The notes under the pieces: generated by a model
The model's input: the letters and a program-made list of their open reading frames with translations, nothing else
What the model was told of the DNA's origin: nothing
The model's database searches: none
NCBI GenBank assembly: GCA_946040795.1
Contig: CAMGCK010000011.1
Coordinates: 1-40,306, forward strand
Origin: an uncultured Lachnospiraceae bacterium
Lineage (GTDB): Bacteria; Bacillota; Clostridia; Lachnospirales; Lachnospiraceae
Length of the DNA stretch: 40,306 nucleotides
Direction: 5' to 3'
Made by a program: the position numbers and the translations under genes
Shown: piece after piece, positions 30,617 through 39,566 of the stretch
How positions within the stretch are numbered: the stretch's first letter is position 1
Layout of the letters: every line of letters begins with the position of its first letter

Positions 30617-31672
30617 TTACGCGCCAAACAGTTCCGCAGATGCATCGCGAAGCGCCGCGTAACCGGGCTTGATCTCTTCGTTCACGCCCACAACACCCCA
30701 ATGCGTTTCCGTCGGGCAGTCATGCTCACCGCACTGCCAGCAAAGCTCGGCATCGGAATAACGGAAGAAGAAATTGCCGATGCACGCCGGATGATCCGCA
30801 AAGATCTGCAGACATTCGCGAATGAATTCCGCCTGCAGCTCCGGTGTGTGCTTCTGCCCCTTCCACATGTTCTCCCAGCGTTTGTTTTTGCAGTTCACGT
30901 TGTTGTAATACTCGATGCGCTTGAAATCCTTTTCAAAGGGTGCTTCGTAATTGGTGCCGTAGCCCCATTCGCTGATGATGAGCGGCTTTCCGGAAAGCTC
31001 TGCCATGGTGTCCATGTAGGGCTTCCAGTTTTCCGGGCCGCCGGGCTGCCAGCAGCCAAAGTAACCATCCAGGCCGAGCCAGTCATACGGCAGCGCTTCA
31101 TCGCGGTACAGGGTCTTTGTAAGCCACAGCGCATACTCCGTAATATGTTCACCGGCCACACCGGCCAGATTGATGCCGCCCTTTTTGTCCGGGCCGGCTT
31201 CCTTCAGGGCCAGAATGGAGGTCTTGTTGAAGCGGATGTTCTGCTCACGTGTGACCGGGCCGATAAACACGCCAAAATCCGGTTCATTGCCCAACTGGTA
31301 GTATTCCGCGTCATCGCCCACCACGCGAACGATCTCCTTAATGCCGGCCGCCAGTGCTTCATAATAGAAATCCTCATCCATGGAACCCATCCATGCCGGA
31401 TAGCCCAGATGCCAGACGGTATCGCCCACAGCCTTGTCGTAACGGGTAGAGCCCATGGCCGGCGTGGAAACCAGTACATTGATGCCCTGACGCTTCAGCA
31501 CTTTCAGGTAGCCGATGGCCTTTAAAAAGGCATCACTGTAGGTTCCGTTTACCCGGTCTTCCCAGGGATACGGAATCCCGTGACGTACCCACTTTATTCC
31601 CAGTCCACGTACTTTGCCCCAATCCGGATCATCATGATGAAGACACAACCCGACCATATGATCTTTACGCAT
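30617..31672 (-). CDS. glycoside hydrolase, clan GH-A TIM barrel
   Basis: 351 aa, no signal peptide. The barrel has a candidate acid/base Glu130 in YYQLGNEPDFGVF and nucleophile Glu235 in LIISEWGYGTNYE, the NE...E arrangement of clan GH-A (strands 4 and 7). The end block THWGVVGVNEEIKPGYAAL is also typical. I cannot assign a family with certainty; GH39- and GH5-like enzymes are the nearest in character. GGGAGGG site. It has its own promoter and heads a unit with the esterase and nitroreductase. Confidence 0.78.
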   Translation of the reverse strand: MRKDHMVGLCLHHDDPDWGKVRGLGIKWVRHGIPYPWEDRVNGTYSDAFLKAIGYLKVLKRQGINVLVSTPAMGSTRYDKAVGDTVWHLGYPAWMGSMDEDFYYEALAAGIKEIVRVVGDDAEYYQLGNEPDFGVFIGPVTREQNIRFNKTSILALKEAGPDKKGGINLAGVAGEHITEYALWLTKTLYRDEALPYDWLGLDGYFGCWQPGGPENWKPYMDTMAELSGKPLIISEWGYGTNYEAPFEKDFKRIEYYNNVNCKNKRWENMWKGQKHTPELQAEFIRECLQIFADHPACIGNFFFRYSDAELCWQCGEHDCPTETHWGVVGVNEEIKPGYAALRDASAELFGA

Positions 31673-31742
31673 AAAAATCCCTCCCTATGTTTCATTTTTC
31701 TTTGGCCGGTGTCTCAGCACTTCACCGGTCCTCTTAAGAAAA

Positions 31743-31771
31743 ATTATAGTGGCATCGGGAGGAAAAATCAA
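31743..31771 (-). promoter_or_regulatory. promoter of the GH-A hydrolase operon
   Basis: Minus strand: TTGATT (31766-31771), 17-bp spacer, perfect TATAAT (31743-31748). The -35 box overlaps the stop codon of the upstream membrane-protein gene. An inverted repeat GGCCGGTG/CACCGGTC (31704-31730) lies just after the start site and could be an operator or leader hairpin. Confidence 0.7.
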
Positions 31772-32550
31772 TTGAATAAATAAGAAAGAGGGATGAGGAC
31801 CTGCGACGGCAGGTAGAACATCCAGATGAGGAAATAGAATACGGCGCAGACCGTCTCCATGCCCGCCACGCCCCAGGTCAGGTTGTAAATGCCCACGGAA
31901 AGATCGCAGCACAGAAACAGGAGAAGTCCCGCAAAGAAAAACCATGCGGAAAGGACTTTATGACCTCCTCTCCGGCTTCCGGTATTCATGAACAGACTGC
32001 CGGTCTTTTCTGTAGAAGCGCCGGTTCCTGCAGCTCGCAGAAAGCTGACGATCACATTGCCCGTAAGCCAGACGATGGACCATCCCGCCGCAATATTCAC
32101 AGGCTCAAACATATGAAGCGCAAAAAGCAGCGCGGTCACACCGGCAAAAACAGCCAGCCGAGCGATCAAGACCGGACGGGACCGGTCAAGGTACACCGCG
32201 TAGACCGTCTGTACAATGCAGAATGTCAGTACCCCGGGCAGATCTGCCCACGGCACTCCTAAGCTTTCCAGAAGAACCAGAAAGGTGTCCGCCATGAGTG
32301 TAAACAGCATGCCGATGAAGATACCGTGACGGTCAAAAAAAGGCCGTGTTTCCCGCTTATAAGGCGCGGTACAACGAGCCCGTTCCATAACAATCCGCTG
32401 CAAAAATACCACTGCTGTCACCAGAAAGCTGAGCAAAATCGCAGCATATTCCACCTTTCCCACGACAGCATAGGGCTGTGACGCATCCATGATCTTGATG
32501 ACTGCAAGGAGCACGGCTTCAGCAAAAACATACAGGCTGACCGCGATCAT
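31768..32550 (-). CDS. YhhN-like integral membrane protein
   Basis: 260 aa with seven to eight hydrophobic spans. GMLFTLMADTFLVLL and AGLLLFLCCDLSVGIYNL place a polar Asp in two spans in the manner of the YhhN/TMEM86 family, some of which are lysoplasmalogenases. The match is partial and length is slightly above the usual 200-230 aa, so the enzymatic role is uncertain. The start overlaps the previous stop by four bases (ATGA), so it is coupled to the YkgJ-like gene. Confidence 0.6.
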   Translation of the reverse strand: MIAVSLYVFAEAVLLAVIKIMDASQPYAVVGKVEYAAILLSFLVTAVVFLQRIVMERARCTAPYKRETRPFFDRHGIFIGMLFTLMADTFLVLLESLGVPWADLPGVLTFCIVQTVYAVYLDRSRPVLIARLAVFAGVTALLFALHMFEPVNIAAGWSIVWLTGNVIVSFLRAAGTGASTEKTGSLFMNTGSRRGGHKVLSAWFFFAGLLLFLCCDLSVGIYNLTWGVAGMETVCAVFYFLIWMFYLPSQVLIPLSYLFN

Positions 32551-33254
32551 ATCATCCGCTCCGCACGTTCTTTGTACTGTTCAAAGAAGGGACGCGCCTC
32601 ATCATAAGGCGTCCGGAAAAACAGATTCAGAAAGCCGATGTTGATCTTCTGCTTCATGCTTTCATCGTCATATTCAAAAAGTGCCGCACGGACATTCGTA
32701 AGAAGGCCGTGATACTCCAGCATCCACTTTTCATAGGACTTCAGCTCCGGCAGATCCAGCCACTTGCTGATACGGACCTTGACCCCGTCTGCCATGGGGC
32801 ACTCACCGGTCTGCAGGATGTAGGAAAACCCTTCGTCCTCATAGAGACGTGCCAACGGGAAGAGGCGGCAGATGTCCGGACGCGCGTCGTGGATGCTGCA
32901 GCGGCCATCCTCCCCAAGGAAGACGCAGGTGTCGCGGGACGATGCCGTACCGACAGAACTTTCACGCAGGACGTTTCCGCCCTGCGTGCTGCCGTTTTTG
33001 ATACCGAGGCCGGGGAGAATAAGGCCATCGACCGTGTTCAGACGGATCCTGCCTTCACTGTACAGCGTATCGAAGCTTTTCCCGGTCTTTTTTGTCAGCT
33101 GCGCCATGTCGTAAGGAGTCAGTACGATCATGACCGCCTGATCTAAGCAGCATTCACTGCAGCCCTTACAGCCGCCGCAGCCAAGCTTTGCCATGTCATC
33201 GGAACGGTAACGCTTACCGTCTGTCATGGTCTTAAAATCAATTTCACGTTTCAT
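32547..33254 (-). CDS. YkgJ family cysteine-cluster protein
   Basis: 235 aa. Cys26, 29, 32, 35 and 36 (GCGGCKGCSECC) and later DTCVFLGEDGRCSIHDARPD with ICRLFP form the metal-binding cysteine set of the YkgJ (CxxCxxCC, UPF0153) family, presumed to bind zinc or an iron-sulfur cluster. Function is unknown in the family. The C-terminal 80 residues are helical. It has a divergent promoter and heads a two-gene unit with the YhhN-like gene. Confidence 0.88.
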   Translation of the reverse strand: MKREIDFKTMTDGKRYRSDDMAKLGCGGCKGCSECCLDQAVMIVLTPYDMAQLTKKTGKSFDTLYSEGRIRLNTVDGLILPGLGIKNGSTQGGNVLRESSVGTASSRDTCVFLGEDGRCSIHDARPDICRLFPLARLYEDEGFSYILQTGECPMADGVKVRISKWLDLPELKSYEKWMLEYHGLLTNVRAALFEYDDESMKQKINIGFLNLFFRTPYDEARPFFEQYKERAERMI

Positions 33255-33319
33255 TAAAATCCTCTGTGATCGTTGTAGGGCTCTCTGAAGAAGCCGTTGC
33301 TCTCCGGCTGCTTTTCTTC

Positions 33320-33348
33320 ATCATAATGCATTTATCTGAAGTTGAAAA
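33320..33348 (-). promoter_or_regulatory. promoter of the YkgJ/YhhN unit
   Basis: Minus strand: TTTTCA (33343-33348), 17-bp spacer, TATGAT (33320-33325). Moderate fit. Confidence 0.5.
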
Positions 33349-33449
33349 GTCCCTTTTCCTGTTTTTCCGCATTATGAAAAATTTCATCCCCCCTGTCTGA
33401 CAATTCTTGTATTCTCCATCTTCTCCATCTTTCACATCGTATTTTTGTA

Positions 33450-33478
33450 TTGACGGCCGTCTCGAAAAGGAACATAAT
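33450..33478 (+). promoter_or_regulatory. promoter of the second isomerase/dehydrogenase pair
   Basis: Plus strand: TTGACG (33450-33455), 17-bp spacer, CATAAT (33473-33478), about 60 bp before the ribosome site. Confidence 0.65.
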
Positions 33479-33545
33479 ACAATTAGATTATTCTGCAGAG
33501 ACAGACCGCTCTTCATTGTCTGTTTCCTGCAGTCAGGAGGTTGTG

Positions 33546-34400
33546 ATGAGCAATTGGTATACGATCAGCGGCTTTGCCGATGAGATCGATGAAAGCACAG
33601 ACATTCAGTTTTCCCACCTGAATGAGATCGGTGTGAGTTATTTTGAGCCGCGCGGCATTGACGGAAAGAACATCTCCGATCTGACGGACGATGAAGCACG
33701 CGCGCTGAAGGAAAAGATGGACCGTTACGGCATCAAGGTCTCTTCCATCGGTTCGCCGATCGGCAAGATCAAGATCACGGATGATTTTGAATCGCACATG
33801 GAAAAACTGGCGCAGACCATCCGCACGATGAAGATTCTGGAAGCAAAGTATATCCGTATGTTCAGCTTCTATATTCCGGATGGTCAGTATGACGAGTACC
33901 GCGATGAAGTGATGCGTCGTATGAAAGCCATGACGGCAATGGCGGAAAAGGAAGGCATTATTCTTCTTCACGAGAACGAAAAAGGCATTTACGGCGATAC
34001 CGCGCCGCGCTGCCGTGAGATCCTGGACACCGTGGCTTCCCCGAATTTAAAGGCGGTTTTTGACCCTGCTAACTTCGTTCAGTGCGGTCAGGTCACCTAT
34101 CCGGACGGTTTTGAGATCATGAAGGATCAGATCGAGTACATGCACATCAAGGACTGCCTGGCAGACGGCGATGTAGTTCCGTCCGGCTACGGCATCGGCC
34201 ATGTGGAAGAGATCCTGAAATCTCTGAAGGAAAGCGGCTGGACCGGCTTCCTTTCCATTGAGCCGCACCTGGGCTCCTTCACCGGCCTCTCCGGCTTAAG
34301 TGAAGAAGATTCCACCCGCCTGGAAAGCAAGGAAAGAAGTTCCGCTGAAAAGTTTGATCTGGCATTCAATGCGCTGAACGACATTCTTGCAAAGATCTGA
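33546..34400 (+). CDS. sugar phosphate isomerase/epimerase (TIM barrel)
   Basis: 284 aa xylose-isomerase-like TIM barrel. Metal-ligand segments in order: LLHENEKGIYGD (Glu), AVFDPANFVQCG (Asp), YMHIKDCLADGDVVPSGYG (His) and FLSIEPHLGSF (Glu). All four are intact, so it should be an active metal-dependent isomerase, epimerase or lyase. The ATG at 33546 has AGGAGG five bases upstream; an open frame from 33450 would begin inside the promoter. It is followed 113 bp later by a Gfo/Idh/MocA gene, the same pairing as at 8804-10834 but in reverse order. Confidence 0.87.
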   Translation: MSNWYTISGFADEIDESTDIQFSHLNEIGVSYFEPRGIDGKNISDLTDDEARALKEKMDRYGIKVSSIGSPIGKIKITDDFESHMEKLAQTIRTMKILEAKYIRMFSFYIPDGQYDEYRDEVMRRMKAMTAMAEKEGIILLHENEKGIYGDTAPRCREILDTVASPNLKAVFDPANFVQCGQVTYPDGFEIMKDQIEYMHIKDCLADGDVVPSGYGIGHVEEILKSLKESGWTGFLSIEPHLGSFTGLSGLSEEDSTRLESKERSSAEKFDLAFNALNDILAKI

Positions 34401-34513
34401 GAAACATTCGACACAGTCAAGTTTAAACCTTACCGTGTTCCGGAGCCTGCTGTTTTCAGAACTGACAACACTCCCGGAATCGGACAAAATAACAACATGA
34501 AAGGACAATCATC

Positions 34514-35662
34514 ATGGCAGACATCAGATTCGGCGTCATCGGCCTTGGCAACATGGGTACGACGCACGCCAGAAATGTTACCGAAGGCAAAGTTCCGGGT
34601 TTGACCCTTACTGCAATCGCAGATATCGCGGAGGTTCGCCGCGAATTCGCAAAGAAGACCTTCCCGGGTGTTGCAGTTTTTGAAACCTCAGACGACCTGA
34701 TCAACAGTGGTCTTGTAGACCTTGTCATCATTGCTGTTCCGCATTATTCCCATCCGCCCATCGCAAAGGCAGCCTTTGCGGCAGGTCTCGATGTCATTAC
34801 AGAAAAGCCGGCAGGTGTTTACACCAAGCAGGTTCGTGAGATGAATGCAGATGCAAAGGCTTCCGGAAAGCTGTTCGGCATCATGTACAATCAGCGTACC
34901 AATCCGGTATATCAGAAGCTTCGTGAGATCGTTCAGTCCGGCGAGCTTGGTGCCATCAAGCGCGTGACCTGGATCATCACTGACTGGTATCGCTCTCAGG
35001 CTTATCATGACAGCTCTACCTGGCGCTCCACCTGGAAGGGTGAAGGCGGCGGAACCCTGATGAATCAGAATCCTCATCAGCTGGACCTCTGGCAGTGGAT
35101 GTTCGGTATGCCGGATCGTGTGCATGCACATGTTTCCTTCGGTAAATACCATAACATCGAGGTTGAGGACGATGTCATGGCTTTCTTTGAGTACGACAAC
35201 GGCATGACCGGTGAATATATCACCGCAACCGGTGAGGCTCCCGGTACGAACCGTCTGGAAGTGGCTTGTGACATGGGTAAGATCGTCATCGAAAATAACG
35301 AAATGGTCTTCTTCAAGAACGAAGTCTCCGAGCGTGAATTTGAAAAGACCAATACTGCTCCGTTCGGCACGCCCAAGTACGAAAAGATCGTGCTTGATGT
35401 TGACAAGTCCGGCGGCGAGCAGCACGTGGGTATTCTGAAGAGTGTTGTATCTGCACTGAACAACGGTACTCCGCTTCTGGCGCCGGGTGAAGAAGGCATC
35501 AACTGTGTCACGCTCATCGACTCCATCATTTTAAGCGGATGGACCGGAGAGACCGTCGATGTCAAGAATTTCCCGGATGATCGCTACTATGAACTTCTTC
35601 AGGAAAAGATTGCAAACTCAACGGTCGTTAAGAAGGATCAGCAGGTCATCGCAACGGTATAA
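34514..35662 (+). CDS. Gfo/Idh/MocA family oxidoreductase
   Basis: 382 aa. Classical GxGxxG dinucleotide motif FGVIGLGNMGTTHARN (about 6-21), conserved VITEKPAGV with the catalytic-site lysine, and the active-site segment GGGTLMNQNPHQLDLWQW. AAAGGA lies nine bases before the ATG. The gap upstream contains only a weak promoter-like CTGACA-17-CAAAAT (34462-34490). It oxidises or reduces a sugar or glycoside hydroxyl with NAD(P). Convergent with the GH78 rhamnosidase, with a shared terminator. Confidence 0.9.
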   Translation: MADIRFGVIGLGNMGTTHARNVTEGKVPGLTLTAIADIAEVRREFAKKTFPGVAVFETSDDLINSGLVDLVIIAVPHYSHPPIAKAAFAAGLDVITEKPAGVYTKQVREMNADAKASGKLFGIMYNQRTNPVYQKLREIVQSGELGAIKRVTWIITDWYRSQAYHDSSTWRSTWKGEGGGTLMNQNPHQLDLWQWMFGMPDRVHAHVSFGKYHNIEVEDDVMAFFEYDNGMTGEYITATGEAPGTNRLEVACDMGKIVIENNEMVFFKNEVSEREFEKTNTAPFGTPKYEKIVLDVDKSGGEQHVGILKSVVSALNNGTPLLAPGEEGINCVTLIDSIILSGWTGETVDVKNFPDDRYYELLQEKIANSTVVKKDQQVIATV

Positions 35663-35711
35663 CAGATCCGTTTTCCTCTGCGGGGCAAAACTTTCCCGAT
35701 CGAGATTGCAT

Positions 35712-35758
35712 AAAAAGGCACTGTGAAAAGTCCGTTTGATTTTTCACAGTGCCTTTAT
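35712..35758. terminator. bidirectional terminator between convergent genes
   Basis: A long stem AAAGGCACTGTGAAAA/TTTTCACAGTGCCTTT with A runs on the left and T runs on the right works for both the dehydrogenase and the rhamnosidase transcripts. Confidence 0.85.
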
Positions 35759-35793
35759 TAATGCGATACAGTCCGTTTCCGACTGCCTTTTTC

Positions 35794-38346
35794 TTATGCC
35801 TCCAGGTTTTCCACCTCATACGTAAATTCATACGTACCGGCCTTCAGTTCCTGACACTTCAGCGCCTCATCCACAGCATAGACCAGCTTCAGCGTCGCAG
35901 TGCATCCATAGGGCACCGTCACCTTTGCATGCACATGCGCGGCATCCAGCACTTCCCATGAGGTTTTATACAGACCGGATGCTGAATCATAGCAGGCCTC
36001 CACAGAGCCCGTCTTCATATCCGGCACCAGACGCATCATGGCTTTCTTAAAGCCCGGTGCCTCTTCCACGGGAGCGATGGCACCCGCATTCTGCCACATC
36101 CATTCACCAATCGAACCATACGCATAATGGTTCAGACTGTTCATACCGGTCGATGAAATACTGCCATCCGGATTCACGCTGTTCCAACGCTCCCAGACCG
36201 TTGTCGCACCCAGATTAACTTCATAGAGCCAGCCCGGATACTCCTCGTTATGCAGGATCTTATACGCGGTCTTGTCCGCCCCCTCCATGGAAAGTGCCTT
36301 GGAAATAAGCGGCGTACCAACAAAGCCGGTGTTGAAGTGATCGTTGTTCTTCTTCAGCATTTCCAAAAGCGTCGCAATAATACGTGCCCGATCCGGTGCC
36401 AGATCATAATACAGCGCTATCACGCAGGCGGTCTGCGTCTGGATCGCCAGTCGGCCCGTTGCGGTAAAGTATTCGTCCCGGATCATCTGATAAAGTTCCT
36501 TAGACAGGCGGGCATACTTTTCTTCTGCTGCCGCGTCGCCAATCACCTTAGCTGCCTTCATCGTCAGGAGCGCGCTGTTGTAATAGTAAACATCGGCGAT
36601 GAAAGCATTATCCGTAGCACCATAGACCTCATCCACCTTGCCGTTCATGTTGTCCAGCGCAAGCCAGTCCCCGTAATGGAAATGCTTGCGCCATGCATGG
36701 TCATCAGCCTCCATGCGGGTAATGTAATCCGTCCATGCTGCCATGCTGCCGATGGATCTCTTCAGAATATATGGATCGCCGTAATACAGATACAGATCCC
36801 AGGGAATGATGGTGGCAGCATCGCCCCATACACTGGACGCTTCAAAGAAACCGAAAGCCGGAACCACGACCGGAACGCAGCCACCAAACTTTGCCTGTTC
36901 CGTGCGGAGATCCGCGAGGAATTTGGAATAAAACGCGTAAGTATTCATGTTGTAGCAAGCCATCGGAACAAAGACCTGTGTGTCGGCGGTCCATCCCATG
37001 CGCTCATCACGCTGCGGGCAGTCCGTGGGAACATCCAGGAAATTGTCGCGCTGTCCCCAGAAAATGTTGGAGATCAGCTGATTCAGCTTGGCATCACCGG
37101 TTTTCAGACTGCCGGTCACCGTAAGTGCGGAAGAAAGTGCAAGACCGGTAAAGTCCTCAAGCTTGGGCTCGCGGATGCCTTCCACCATGGCATAACGATA
37201 GCCATAGAATGTGAAATACGGTTCGATAACCTTGGGCTCGCCGTCTGACACATACACATACTCAGCGATCGCTGTGCGCAGATTATCGCGATAGAAGCAG
37301 TCCTGCTGCAGGATCTCACCCACCTTCACACGGATCACGGTTCCCGCAGGTTCATTCACAGAAAGGCGGAAAGAACCGGTAATGTTCTGTCCCAAATCAA
37401 ATACTTTCTCATTCTTCGGTGTCGTCAAAAGGGCGATGGGCTTCATGACCTCCTGAATCGTCACCGGAAGCGAAAGTCGTTCCTTTAAGTGAAGCGCCTC
37501 AACCTTTTCTTTTTCAAGCAATGCGGTCTTCTCCGGCGCAGTCTTTGGGAGCGTGTCATCCCGATGCTCACCGTCGTAAATAGAGGAGAACGTAATATTG
37601 CTGCGCGCTGCCTGCCAGCTGTCATCGGTGGCGATGACCTCTTCCGTTCCGTCCTCATAAGTCATATGCAGTTCAGCTATCAGCTTCCATGCCGGATCGC
37701 ACATGCCGGGCTGACCGGGCTGGGAAACAAAACCAAAGCGGCCCATGTACCAGCCTTCACCAAGAAGAACAGAAAGCTTATTTTCCGCCTTCAGCATTTC
37801 CGTCACATCGTAAGTCATGTACTGGATGGTATTTTCGTAATCCGTACACAGCGGAGTCAGATATTCGTCGCCGATGCGTGCCTCGTTCATAAAGGCACAA
37901 AAAACGCCCAGACCGGTAATGTACAGACGGGCCGCTTTGACCGGCTTTGTTACGCCAAACTCTTTGAAGAAAACCGGATGACGATCGCCTTTTTCACAGG
38001 TGATCCATTGCGCTGTCCAGGGTTCCTCCATCTTTCCGGTTTCAAAGGACTGTACATCACTGCTGACGACTTCCGCATTACTCAGGGTTTCCGTTACCTG
38101 CCAGTAATAAACGGTACGCGGCCGGAGCGCCATCTCCATTTCCGATCCCAACGGGTTCAGTACACCGACGCTTTCCGCCGCAACATTTTCCATCCCGGGA
38201 TCCGTGGCAACCGTCAGTCTGGTGGAAACAACCATCGTATCCAGTTCCGTTTCATCAGCTTCCAGTTTCCATGAAAAATCCGGGGCATCGATACGATATC
38301 CCATCGGAGAAATTATATGCTGCACTCTTAAATCTGTAATTTTCAT
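35794..38346 (-). CDS. GH78 alpha-L-rhamnosidase
   Basis: 850 aa, no signal peptide. The family order is seen: N-terminal beta domain (from about residue 1), lectin-like Bac_rhamnosid_N region (MNEARIGDEYLTPLCTDY), then the (alpha/alpha)6 barrel with acid Glu448 in TDCPQRDERMGWTADTQ and base Glu in TTVWERWNS, and a C-terminal beta domain. It releases terminal L-rhamnose from plant glycosides or rhamnogalacturonan, in the cytoplasm. AAAGGAAC site upstream. It follows the esterase by 148 bp that hold a perfect palindrome but no obvious promoter. Confidence 0.95.
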   Translation of the reverse strand: MKITDLRVQHIISPMGYRIDAPDFSWKLEADETELDTMVVSTRLTVATDPGMENVAAESVGVLNPLGSEMEMALRPRTVYYWQVTETLSNAEVVSSDVQSFETGKMEEPWTAQWITCEKGDRHPVFFKEFGVTKPVKAARLYITGLGVFCAFMNEARIGDEYLTPLCTDYENTIQYMTYDVTEMLKAENKLSVLLGEGWYMGRFGFVSQPGQPGMCDPAWKLIAELHMTYEDGTEEVIATDDSWQAARSNITFSSIYDGEHRDDTLPKTAPEKTALLEKEKVEALHLKERLSLPVTIQEVMKPIALLTTPKNEKVFDLGQNITGSFRLSVNEPAGTVIRVKVGEILQQDCFYRDNLRTAIAEYVYVSDGEPKVIEPYFTFYGYRYAMVEGIREPKLEDFTGLALSSALTVTGSLKTGDAKLNQLISNIFWGQRDNFLDVPTDCPQRDERMGWTADTQVFVPMACYNMNTYAFYSKFLADLRTEQAKFGGCVPVVVPAFGFFEASSVWGDAATIIPWDLYLYYGDPYILKRSIGSMAAWTDYITRMEADDHAWRKHFHYGDWLALDNMNGKVDEVYGATDNAFIADVYYYNSALLTMKAAKVIGDAAAEEKYARLSKELYQMIRDEYFTATGRLAIQTQTACVIALYYDLAPDRARIIATLLEMLKKNNDHFNTGFVGTPLISKALSMEGADKTAYKILHNEEYPGWLYEVNLGATTVWERWNSVNPDGSISSTGMNSLNHYAYGSIGEWMWQNAGAIAPVEEAPGFKKAMMRLVPDMKTGSVEACYDSASGLYKTSWEVLDAAHVHAKVTVPYGCTATLKLVYAVDEALKCQELKAGTYEFTYEVENLEA

Positions 38347-38482
38347 TGTGTTCCTTTCATGTGGCCTTTAAAGCCAATAGCTCTGTTTAGCCCAAGCCTT
38401 GTCCAAATGCAGGCTTGTCATTTCTGCAGTTTTACAACGCATGCTGCTCCATGCTGTTCAATATATCCCGTAAGCCTCCGCA

Positions 38483-38497
38483 TGAAACATTGTTTCA
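38483..38497. promoter_or_regulatory. 15-bp perfect palindrome, possible operator
   Basis: TGAAACA-T-TGTTTCA. It overlaps the stop codon of the esterase gene. It resembles LacI-family operators in form but lacks the central CG of a typical cre site. Confidence 0.35.
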
Positions 38498-39538
38498 GCG
38501 ATTCCGGTAGACATCCTGCATGAAGGCATCTGCAAGCGGCAGCCAGAGATTGAAATTGGGCCACTGCTCATCCCATACAAAAGAAATGCCGGCCTTTCCG
38601 TGCGGAACGCCTGCAAAGGTGTGAACTTCCGTCCGTACGCCATGCGCCAAAAGCTCCGGTTCCATATAATGCAGGTTGTCCATGGCGCCGTCCTCGCGGC
38701 CTACGGCAAAAAACGTGGGCGGATATACAACGCCGGTCCAGTCAAAAGGTATACCGGGGAAGCGCGGACCGTACACACAAAGGAAAGCATCCGGCGCGCC
38801 ATAATAATTATCCAGCTCATCCGGTACATAATTCGGATAAACATCAGTCATCTTCTGCTCGCCGCTGAAATACTGAATGCAGTTGTCGCCGGTCAGTCCG
38901 CCGTTGGAAAAGCCGGCATAAGCCACACGATCGACCGGGATACGGTACTTGTCAGCATTCGCACGGACATAACGGATGGCGCGGGAGGCATCGGCACCGC
39001 TGTCGATGGCATTCCACGGATTATGATTAACACGGTTCAGCAGGATAAAGCACTGATAGCCCAGCTCGTTCAGATCCTTAGCGGTCTGATATGCCTCCGT
39101 CAGCACGCAGTTGCCGTGGTCACCGCCTGCGCAAAGAACAACCGCGCCCTTGGGGGTGACATTGGCCGGAATGAGCATTTCGTACATAAACGGTCTGTAA
39201 TCCGGATCGTGATTGAATACGTACTCGGAATTGTCCGTATATTCCGTCGTAGCCGGAAGTTCGATGTCTGCAGGATACAGCCAGATCTTTTCCGGTCCCT
39301 CTGCTTTTTTCTGCATGGCATCCCGCATGGCGGCAAATTCCCTGATCAGCGCCGGACGAGCCTCCGGAGCGGCCTGTTCCACTTCAGTCTGCTTGCGGGA
39401 AAGCGCAGCAATCTCCTGCTCATCATACCAGGGCACATCCTCAAAAATCGGTACGGCAAGATTACGCTCGTATCCAAAGGCCTGGCGAAGCGCTTCACCC
39501 TGTTTTCTCATTTCCAGAATTCTCTCATCAAAATCCAT
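38495..39538 (-). CDS. alpha/beta hydrolase (acetyl-ester hydrolase-like)
   Basis: 347 aa. The nucleophile elbow is AYAGFSNGG with Ser211; the oxyanion region is VVLCAGGDHGNC; Asp283 (FFAVGREDG) and His313 (FAGVPHGKAG) complete the triad. An N-terminal helical segment of about 90 residues precedes the core. The start at 39538 (MDFDERILEM) has GGAGG upstream; a longer frame enters the mutarotase gene and is rejected. The neighbours suggest removal of acyl groups from rhamnose-containing oligosaccharides. Substrate inferred. Confidence 0.85.
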   Translation of the reverse strand: MDFDERILEMRKQGEALRQAFGYERNLAVPIFEDVPWYDEQEIAALSRKQTEVEQAAPEARPALIREFAAMRDAMQKKAEGPEKIWLYPADIELPATTEYTDNSEYVFNHDPDYRPFMYEMLIPANVTPKGAVVLCAGGDHGNCVLTEAYQTAKDLNELGYQCFILLNRVNHNPWNAIDSGADASRAIRYVRANADKYRIPVDRVAYAGFSNGGLTGDNCIQYFSGEQKMTDVYPNYVPDELDNYYGAPDAFLCVYGPRFPGIPFDWTGVVYPPTFFAVGREDGAMDNLHYMEPELLAHGVRTEVHTFAGVPHGKAGISFVWDEQWPNFNLWLPLADAFMQDVYRNR

Positions 39539-39566
39539 GATTTCCTCCAATGATTCTCTTCCTTTC

